Source of the DNA: DATKXO01 sp035528995
GTDB taxonomy: Bacteria > Planctomycetota > Phycisphaerae > UBA1845
Length of the DNA stretch: 22,036 bases
Assembly (NCBI GenBank): GCA_035528995.1
Contig: DATKXO010000050.1
Location: 1-22,036 of the forward strand
Direction of reading: 5' to 3'
The position numbers and the translations under genes are program-made. This document shows, one piece after another, positions 6,323-12,501 of this stretch; positions within the stretch are counted from its first letter, which is position 1, and every line of letters starts with the position of its first letter. Under the pieces are notes generated by a model that had not been told where the DNA came from, searched no databases, and saw nothing but the letters and a program-made list of their open reading frames with translations.

Positions 6323-8314
6323 TCAAGAAAGAAACCGGCGAAGGTCGATTTCGTGCTCCGGCCCGTTGTGACCCCCTGCTCCGGTTGTAACGGTGATTGT
6401 ATCAAAACTCGGTCCGGCCTTGCAGCCGCGACTGTTGTGTAAAGATGTAACCTGCGAGCCGGCGCAGGCGTCGGGGTCGGCGGCGTTGTGCGGCGCCGCA
6501 GCGGTGCCGGCGTCGGCGGTCTTGATGAGTCGCAGGGAGCGGTTGCGGCCACCCTCCTGGTAGTGCTGGGAGCGGGTCTCGCCCTCGGCGGTGACGTAGA
6601 CGGCCCGGCGATCACCGGCCACGGGGCATTCGTGCTCGCAGATGCCGCAGCCGATGCAGAGCGCCGTGTCGATCTTGGGCAGGGCGAGTTGGAGGTAGAT
6701 GGCGGCCGTGTCGCTCGGCTGGGGCGGTGGATCAACGGGCGCGGCCACAAGCAGCGTGTCGGCGTCGTTGTTCCGCACGCGGTGCATGGACGAGGTACCG
6801 TCGCGGCGGATGAGCTGAACCTCGTGCACGGTGGAGAGGGCGTCGGAGAACTCGCCCGGGCGGAAGGTGCAGGGCTCGGGCTCGGCTCCGGGCTTGGGGT
6901 AGTCGGCCAGGGTGAGCGAGGTGGCGGTGGCGGAGACGATCAACTTCGTTCCGTCGCGGACCAGCATGGGGCGGACTTCGGAGTGGATGGCCTTGGGTGA
7001 GACCGGGCAGACCTCTTCGCAGACCACGCAGGGGACGTTCTTGCTCCAGGGCAGGCAGCGGCCGAAGTCGTAATGGGCCGTGCCGAGCTTGACCGGGCCG
7101 ACGTCCTGGTACGGGCCCGCGCCGAGTTTCTCCTCGACGGTGAGGCGTTGGATGGCCCCGGTGGGGCAGACGTGTCCGCAGGCGGTGCACTGGTACTGGC
7201 AGGCGCCCATGCGGAAATTCAGCACCGGCGTCCAGAGTCCCTCGAGGCCGGCCTCGAGCATGGCCGGCTGGAGGACGTTGGTCGGGCAGACTCGGATGCA
7301 CTGGTCGCACTTGATGCAGCGTTCGAGGAACTCGGTCTCCTCGACGGAGCCGGGCGGACGGAGGACCTTGGTGGAGAAATCGCGGGTGCTCTTGCCGGAG
7401 GCCTTGGTCCAACTGAAGAAGAGTGCTCCGGCCAGGGTGGCGAAGATGGCGTGGCGGCGTTTGAGGTCGGGGCTTTTGACCTCGTGCTTTTTCGGCGGCA
7501 GCATGGCGAAGCTGAGGGCGTCGTGGGGGCAGTCCTCGATGCAGTTCATGCAGACGAAGCACTCGCTCATGCGGAGCTGGGTGTGGGGGTCGGAGGCACC
7601 CTCGCAGGATTGCAGGCAGAGGTCGCAGTCGGTGCATTTCTTGGGATCGCGCTCGATGCGCCAGAAGGCGAATCGGGAGAGGACGCCCAGCAGCGCGCCC
7701 AGCGGGCAGATCACCCGGCAGAAGAACCGCGGGATGACCAGGTTCATGGCCACGAAGAACAGGAACAGCCCACCGATGACCCAACCGAGCTGATGCAGCT
7801 TGTAGTCGCCGAACAGGTTCTGAGCGGGCATGTTGAGCGTGGGCAGGACGTTGATGGAGAAGGCCCGGTGGACGAAGACGATCGGATCGAGCAGGCCAAT
7901 CTGCAGGCTGCCGAAGAGGCAGGCCACCAGCATGCCGATCAGGACGTAGTACTTGAGGGCGAAGAGCCGGCGGTAGCGGTTGGACTCGATGCGGTCCTTG
8001 GCTCCGCGGGTGTTGAACACCCAGCCGATGAAGTGGTGAATGATGCCGTAGGGGCAGATCCAGTTGCAGAAGATGCGGCCGAGGAACAGCGTGGGGATAA
8101 GGATGAGCAGCGACCAGATGAGGCCGCGGTAGAGCGTGTGGGTGGTGATGGCCGTCGCCAGGGCGACGAGCGGGTCCACCTCGAGGAACTTGCTCAGCAC
8201 CCAGCGCAGGCCGGGGAGGTCGTCGAGGTGGCGAAACGTGGTCAGCAGCACGAAGGCCACGAAGAGGGTGAAGACCGCGGTTTGAACGATGGTTCGGATG
8301 GTGGTGATACGCAT
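6323..8314 (-). CDS. NapH/NapG-like membrane polyferredoxin (4Fe-4S electron-transfer protein)
   Basis: A 663-residue Fe-S membrane protein. The N-terminal ~215 residues form a NapH/NosR/RdxA-type membrane domain, with hydrophobic segments near 10-26, 65-80, 121-145 and 176-195 and the two CxxxCP motifs Cys83-Cys87 and Cys199-Cys203. Ferredoxin-type sites follow: Cys227/230/233/237, Cys252/255/258/262, Cys333/336/339/343, Cys372/376/379/383, Cys429/432/436 (perhaps with Cys420) and Cys553/556/559/563. A TWTKASGKSTRDF-like linker near 302-313 follows a further hydrophobic stretch (290-301), so the second part looks like a NapG-type module fused to NapH. The likely role is moving electrons from quinol or other donors across the membrane. 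The start is uncertain: ATG 8314 (used here) or in-frame TTG 8329, neither with a clear Shine-Dalgarno. The gene lies 71 bp after the DUF362 gene. Confidence 0.9.
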   Translation of the reverse strand: MRITTIRTIVQTAVFTLFVAFVLLTTFRHLDDLPGLRWVLSKFLEVDPLVALATAITTHTLYRGLIWSLLILIPTLFLGRIFCNWICPYGIIHHFIGWVFNTRGAKDRIESNRYRRLFALKYYVLIGMLVACLFGSLQIGLLDPIVFVHRAFSINVLPTLNMPAQNLFGDYKLHQLGWVIGGLFLFFVAMNLVIPRFFCRVICPLGALLGVLSRFAFWRIERDPKKCTDCDLCLQSCEGASDPHTQLRMSECFVCMNCIEDCPHDALSFAMLPPKKHEVKSPDLKRRHAIFATLAGALFFSWTKASGKSTRDFSTKVLRPPGSVEETEFLERCIKCDQCIRVCPTNVLQPAMLEAGLEGLWTPVLNFRMGACQYQCTACGHVCPTGAIQRLTVEEKLGAGPYQDVGPVKLGTAHYDFGRCLPWSKNVPCVVCEEVCPVSPKAIHSEVRPMLVRDGTKLIVSATATSLTLADYPKPGAEPEPCTFRPGEFSDALSTVHEVQLIRRDGTSSMHRVRNNDADTLLVAAPVDPPPQPSDTAAIYLQLALPKIDTALCIGCGICEHECPVAGDRRAVYVTAEGETRSQHYQEGGRNRSLRLIKTADAGTAAAPHNAADPDACAGSQVTSLHNSRGCKAGPSFDTITVTTGAGGHNGPEHEIDLRRFLS

Positions 8315-8385
8315 CTGGTTACTCGACAAGGTCCGTCAGATCCGGTTCGGCGCCGTCGCGGGGGCGTTCGCTGGGGCGCGGCGGA

Positions 8386-9498
8386 TCAGGTCACGTTGGT
8401 CTCCACGATCTTGCCTTGATCTCTGTAGGCCTGCCAATCGCGCTCCGCAAAACGGTGCGATTCCTCGAAGGGCCGGCCGCCGAACTTCTCGTAGGCGATG
8501 TCCAGGAAGCGCAGGTTGGCCGGGTCGCGATCGAGCAGGTTCCGGTAGCACCAGGCGTCCAGTGCGATGGAATCGACGGCGGCGGCGATGGTGTGGCCCG
8601 GCTTGACGTCGCTGAGGCTACCGCCGGTGGGGCCGTTGCGCATGAGCACGCGGGTGCCGTCGGCGATGGTCAGGGTGGGGCTCATCATGAAGCCCAGGTC
8701 GCTGACGATGTTGGCGATGGCCTGGTGGAACTGGTTCCGCCGTCCGCCGAGCAGGCCGTACCAGTTTTTCATGGTCATGGAGGCGTGCCCGATGCCGGAG
8801 AGGTTGTGGTCCTTGATGGGGGCAACGCCGATGACCTTGTCGGCCTCGGCGAGCGGTTTCCAGAAGATGGGCCAGGTTCCCAGGGCCTCGTTCTTGGCGG
8901 CGTCGGGCTGGTGCGGTCGGCCGTCGGGCTGTGGAGGGCGGACGGCAATGGGCTGGAAGTGCACCTCGGCCGGTGTCAGGATGGTGGCACCTTCCCGGCG
9001 GCTGGCTTCCAGAATGCCCGTCCGGGAGAAGCAGCTCTCCGGGGCCTCGATGGGGTTGTCGGCGACGACGACGTTGGACGCACCGGCCTCTTTGCACAGG
9101 CGGATGAGGGCCCGGAGCACGTCGGGGTTGGTGGTGGCGCCGAGTTCGGGAACTCGCTCGAAGCCCACGTTGGGCTTGAGCAGCACGACGTCGCCGGGGG
9201 CGATGAAGCGGCCGACGCCGCCGAGCCCATCGACGGCGGCCTTGACCATGGCGGCCACCTTGTTATCGGGGCCACGGGCGACGCTGATGCGCGGATCGGA
9301 GAGTGGGTAGTCGATTCGCTCGAAGTAGTTGGGCAGCTTGAGCGGCTGGGGATGCATCAGGCCGGCCTTGCCGGTGGGGTCGTAGAGCAGGGCCGCGGCG
9401 GCGGCTCCGGCGCCGACGGCGGCCAGGGTCGCTCCGCCCCGGATCAGGAAGTCGCGGCGCGTGATGTCGTCCGGGGCGTGATGTCGGTCCTGAGCCAT
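8386..9498 (-). CDS. Tat-exported DUF362-domain protein
   Basis: A 370-residue protein whose N-terminus carries a Tat signal, TRRDFLIRGGATL (13-25), followed by an alanine-rich hydrophobic stretch. The mature part has DUF362 signatures: VVLLKPNVGFE (104-114), an IKDHNLSGIGHASMTMKN stretch (228-245) and the IADGTRVLMRNGPTGG segment (278-293). DUF362 proteins are widespread and often adjoin or are fused to ferredoxin domains, but no activity is established. This copy has only a few scattered cysteines, so it does not itself carry a ferredoxin module; the polyferredoxin encoded next may fill that role. I use ATG 9498, 5 nt after the stop of the upstream gene. TTG 9507 overlaps that stop (TTGA) and lies closer to AAGGAG, so translational coupling with either start is likely. 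Confidence 0.9.
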   Translation of the reverse strand: MAQDRHHAPDDITRRDFLIRGGATLAAVGAGAAAAALLYDPTGKAGLMHPQPLKLPNYFERIDYPLSDPRISVARGPDNKVAAMVKAAVDGLGGVGRFIAPGDVVLLKPNVGFERVPELGATTNPDVLRALIRLCKEAGASNVVVADNPIEAPESCFSRTGILEASRREGATILTPAEVHFQPIAVRPPQPDGRPHQPDAAKNEALGTWPIFWKPLAEADKVIGVAPIKDHNLSGIGHASMTMKNWYGLLGGRRNQFHQAIANIVSDLGFMMSPTLTIADGTRVLMRNGPTGGSLSDVKPGHTIAAAVDSIALDAWCYRNLLDRDPANLRFLDIAYEKFGGRPFEESHRFAERDWQAYRDQGKIVETNVT

Positions 9499-9503
9499 GA
9501 GGA

Positions 9504-11375
9504 TCAACGATCTCCTTCCGTCGGCGAATCGGCTTGGGCGAGCAGCGCGCGGAAGGCCTGGGCCTGGCCTTCGGCCAGCTTTGCGTCCTCGACCCCGTTC
9601 ACGCCACCCAGATACCGGCCCGATACAAACACCGCGTCGATCACACCGCCTGATTCCCCGATGAGCAGGCCCGTCTCTTCGACGCTGTCGTGGTTTAATA
9701 CCTTACCATAGTCCTCGAAGAAGCGAACATAGGCGGAGAAAGTTTCTGCGGCCGTGTCCGGATCCGGGGCGCGATGGATGAAGAGTTTGTACCTTTGTTC
9801 ATCGGCGTCGTAATCGGCGCTGAACACGCCGGACAAAAAGTCCAGGCCGAAGGCGTCGGAAGCGTAGTATTCGAAGGAGTCGGGTCGCCGGTTCTCCTGT
9901 GGCAGGAGGGCGTCGGCCCAGAGCAGTTTGCCATCGTCGGTAATGACGGCGGCGATGGCGGCGGCGACGGCACGGGCGGCGGCGGACAGCTCGGGGGTAT
10001 CCTCCGTGGCCTCGACGCGGACGTAGTGGGCACCTTTCCAGAAGAACACGCCGCCACCGGCGGTGTAGCCGTCCCGGCCGACGTCGACGGGCTCGGGGTG
10101 TCCGCCGAACTCGGACTGGTAGATGCCGAAGGCGTTGTCCGCCTCGGTCATGTCGTACCAGTAGACGTCGAGCGACATATTATTGTCACCGCGATAGGAC
10201 CCGAAGGTGAGCGTTGACACGTTGTAGGCCAGGTACAGGTCGGCCCGGCCGTCGATCTTCTCCCAGAGATTGGTGGGGTCGAACAGGCGGACGTTGTCGG
10301 GCAGGTTCCAACCGGGCAGGTCAACCGACGGGAAGGGCGATTCGTCCTTTCGCGATGCGGACGCGGCGGAGGCCGACGCGACGGACGCCGGGCGGACACG
10401 GTCCAACATGGCGGAGGCGATGCCGGACACGCGGTCGGCGCCCGGACCGACGGCGCCGCAGACCGTGCGATCCTGGGCGAAGAGGAACGCGTACTGGTCG
10501 GTGTAGGTGCCGCTGGCGATCGGGCTCTGTGGTGAGGGGGATTGCGACAGCGATCCGAACTCCTGTATCTGAGCCGCGGCGCGATCCAACAATTGAGCAG
10601 CCGCGCTTGCGGTCGGCGCCCTGGCAGCCAGGGCCGTCACGCCGTCGGGATACGAGACGGCGAAGCAGCGATCGATGGCGAAGAGTCCGGGATCGCCCAC
10701 GGGCAGATAGCGGAACGTACCGGGAAGCCGGTTTTCGGCCGGGAAGACGTCCTGGGCCCAGAAGGGCGTGCCGTAGGTGATCTGAACGCTGGCCAGCGCG
10801 TCGGTGATGACCTTGATACCGGGTTGCTCGGTGGGGACGTGCGAGCGGTCGAACCGGGTGTAGTAGCGCCCGGCCCAGAAGCCGCCGCGCTCGCCAAGCG
10901 TCCAGCCCTCGTTGCCGGCCGGCAGGGGCCCGGCGCCCTGGGGTGTGAAGCGGCGCAGGAGGGCGAAGGCGTTCTCGGGGAGGCCGGCGTCGAAGATCTC
11001 GACCTCGACGTACTGCTCGCGGTCGGCGAGGTTCGCGTACCGGCCGTGATACGTCGATCGGACGCCGTAGGCGGCAAGATCATCGGGCAGATCAGGCGAG
11101 AGCGTTACGGTCAGGGCGTCGTCAAGGGCCCAGCCCGCGGTGCCCAGAGACGGCATCATGGAGCGGGCAACGCGGAGCTCGCGGGCGTGCGGTCCGCTGG
11201 GCTCGCCGCGGAAAGTACCCTCGGCCAGGTCGAACAGGGTGGGCTCGTCGCGTGCGGCCACGGCGACGACGGCGATCACAATAACGCCGAGGATGGCCAG
11301 GACCAGGGCGCCGACGGCCTTTTCGCGCCGGCCGACGCGGTCGCGCATGTAACGCCTGGCGAAGAAGGTTGGCAT
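9504..11375 (-). CDS. Membrane-anchored, internally duplicated DUF6599-like protein
   Basis: A 623-residue protein with one N-terminal membrane anchor (about 21-41, after basic residues) and a large outward domain. It contains two copies of one module. In copy 1 (about 80-245) VEIFDAGLPENAFALL, GGFWAGRYYTRF and FPAENRLPGTFRYLP line up with VYWYDMTEADNAFGIY, GGVFFWKGAHYVRV and LPQENRRPDSFEYYA in copy 2 (about 355-555). The second copy has NLWEKIDGRADLYLAY (369-384), which I recognise from proteins annotated DUF6599; that name is from memory and moderately sure. No catalytic motif is visible. The function is unknown; its place as first gene of the redox operon suggests an accessory or binding role. 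ATG 11375 is chosen because AAAGGAG lies 11 nt upstream and the anchor follows; the open frame continues to 11669 but that part is not protein-like. Confidence 0.82.
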   Translation of the reverse strand: MPTFFARRYMRDRVGRREKAVGALVLAILGVIVIAVVAVAARDEPTLFDLAEGTFRGEPSGPHARELRVARSMMPSLGTAGWALDDALTVTLSPDLPDDLAAYGVRSTYHGRYANLADREQYVEVEIFDAGLPENAFALLRRFTPQGAGPLPAGNEGWTLGERGGFWAGRYYTRFDRSHVPTEQPGIKVITDALASVQITYGTPFWAQDVFPAENRLPGTFRYLPVGDPGLFAIDRCFAVSYPDGVTALAARAPTASAAAQLLDRAAAQIQEFGSLSQSPSPQSPIASGTYTDQYAFLFAQDRTVCGAVGPGADRVSGIASAMLDRVRPASVASASAASASRKDESPFPSVDLPGWNLPDNVRLFDPTNLWEKIDGRADLYLAYNVSTLTFGSYRGDNNMSLDVYWYDMTEADNAFGIYQSEFGGHPEPVDVGRDGYTAGGGVFFWKGAHYVRVEATEDTPELSAAARAVAAAIAAVITDDGKLLWADALLPQENRRPDSFEYYASDAFGLDFLSGVFSADYDADEQRYKLFIHRAPDPDTAAETFSAYVRFFEDYGKVLNHDSVEETGLLIGESGGVIDAVFVSGRYLGGVNGVEDAKLAEGQAQAFRALLAQADSPTEGDR

Positions 11376-11411
11376 GTTCGCTCGGGCTCCTTTGCCGACA
11401 AGAACCGGCGC

Positions 11412-11417
11412 ATTGTA
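11412..11417 (-). promoter_or_regulatory. Possible -10 element for the five-gene minus-strand operon
   Basis: The minus strand reads GGCTACAATGCG here. TACAAT is 5/6 to the -10 consensus and lies 36 nt before the ATG at 11375, with AAAGGAG between. No convincing -35 is seen at 16-18 bp spacing. The 292-bp divergent region 11376-11667 otherwise holds nothing I recognise. Confidence 0.35.
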
Positions 11418-11667
11418 GCCGAAATCGCCGCCGGGGCAGCCCGACCACGGCCGTGCACGGCAGCCGATACAAATTCCGACAGGCGACGAGCGGCGTTGAA
11501 AGCAGGGCACACGGCGGGCGCGTCGCGGTGTCGGGGTTGCTCCGGTGATCGTCCGGAGTTGTAATGGACGGCGAACTGGCTTGCACATCCAGGGTCCGGC
11601 CCGGTCCGATTCGGCGCCGCATCGGCGGGACCGCGGCCGATGGGATCGATTGACCAGGAGGTGACGC

Positions 11668-12489
11668 ATGCGCCCGCAAGAGAAGCGATATCGTCGGGGC
11701 GCCGGTGCTGTGGTCGCGGTGGCGGTGGTGCTGATCGGCGTCGCACGGTGCGCCGCTCAGGACGACACGACGACATCCACGACGGAGCCGAGCAGCGAGT
11801 TCAAGCCGCCGAATCCACCCGGGGCGTCGGAGTTCGTTGACCGGCGTGAAGAGATGGTGGAAACGCAGATCGCGCGTCCGCGTTTCGGGGGTTCGGCGAT
11901 CCAGGCCAAGACGGTGCTGGAGGCCATGCGGAAGTGTCCGCGGCACGTCTTCGTGCCGTTGCGGGAGCGGTCGCGGGCCTATCAGGACTCGCCGCTGGAC
12001 ATCGGGCACGGCCAGACGATCTCGCAGCCTTACGTCGTGGCCCTGATGACGGAATCGCTCGAACTGACGCCGGAATCGAAGGTTTTGGAGATCGGGACCG
12101 GATCGGGTTACCAGGCGGCGGTGCTGGCCCACCTGACGCCGCACGTGTACACGATCGAGATCGTCAAGCCGCTGGCCGACCGGGCCAAGCAGACGCTCGA
12201 GAAGCAGGGCTATACGACGGTGGAGTGCCGCGCGGCGGACGGGTACTTCGGCTGGGAGGAGCACGCCCCGTTCGACGCGATCATCGTGACCTGCGCGGCC
12301 GGGCATCTGCCGCCGCCGCTGTGGGAGCAGCTCAAGCCCGACGGACGGATGGTGATCCCGATCGGCGGCCCGTACGAGATCCAGAACCTGGTGGTCATTC
12401 ACAAGACGCCGGAAGGCGAGCGCAGATCGCGCTCCGTGCTGCCGGTGCGCTTCGTGCCGCTGACGCGCGGCGAACCGCGCGACAGATAG
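11668..12489 (+). CDS. pcm: Protein-L-isoaspartate O-methyltransferase with N-terminal signal peptide
   Basis: A 273-residue protein with a full PCMT domain: METQIARP-like helix (63-71), VFVPLRERSRAYQD (94-107), PLDIGHGQTISQPYVVALM (109-127), the SAM-binding loop VLEIGTGSGYQAAVL (139-153) and a C-terminal LKPDGRMVIPIG (222-233). The enzyme methylates L-isoaspartyl residues with SAM to start repair of aged proteins. The first 30 residues are a basic n-region plus a hydrophobic stretch ending in CAAQ, followed by a Thr/Ser/Pro-rich linker, so it is probably exported or anchored. The lipobox is poor (Arg before Cys). Export is odd because SAM is a cytosolic cofactor. ATG 11668 has AGGAGGTG immediately upstream. 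The next gene starts 12 bp downstream, so the two are likely cotranscribed. Confidence 0.93.
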   Translation: MRPQEKRYRRGAGAVVAVAVVLIGVARCAAQDDTTTSTTEPSSEFKPPNPPGASEFVDRREEMVETQIARPRFGGSAIQAKTVLEAMRKCPRHVFVPLRERSRAYQDSPLDIGHGQTISQPYVVALMTESLELTPESKVLEIGTGSGYQAAVLAHLTPHVYTIEIVKPLADRAKQTLEKQGYTTVECRAADGYFGWEEHAPFDAIIVTCAAGHLPPPLWEQLKPDGRMVIPIGGPYEIQNLVVIHKTPEGERRSRSVLPVRFVPLTRGEPRDR

Positions 12490-12501
12490 GGGAGCGAACC
12501 G

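Noticed and set aside
4994..8419. Long plus-strand open frames (364 and 448 codons) opposite the AKR and polyferredoxin genes
   Set aside because: The minus-strand genes have catalytic tetrads, Tat signals and cluster cysteines. The plus-strand translations are Gly/Val/Asp/Glu-rich mirror products of codon bias.
11376..11669. N-terminal extension of the DUF6599-like protein to 721 residues
   Set aside because: The membrane anchor and AAAGGAG site support the start at 11375. The extension overlaps the divergent promoter region and lacks conserved sequence character.
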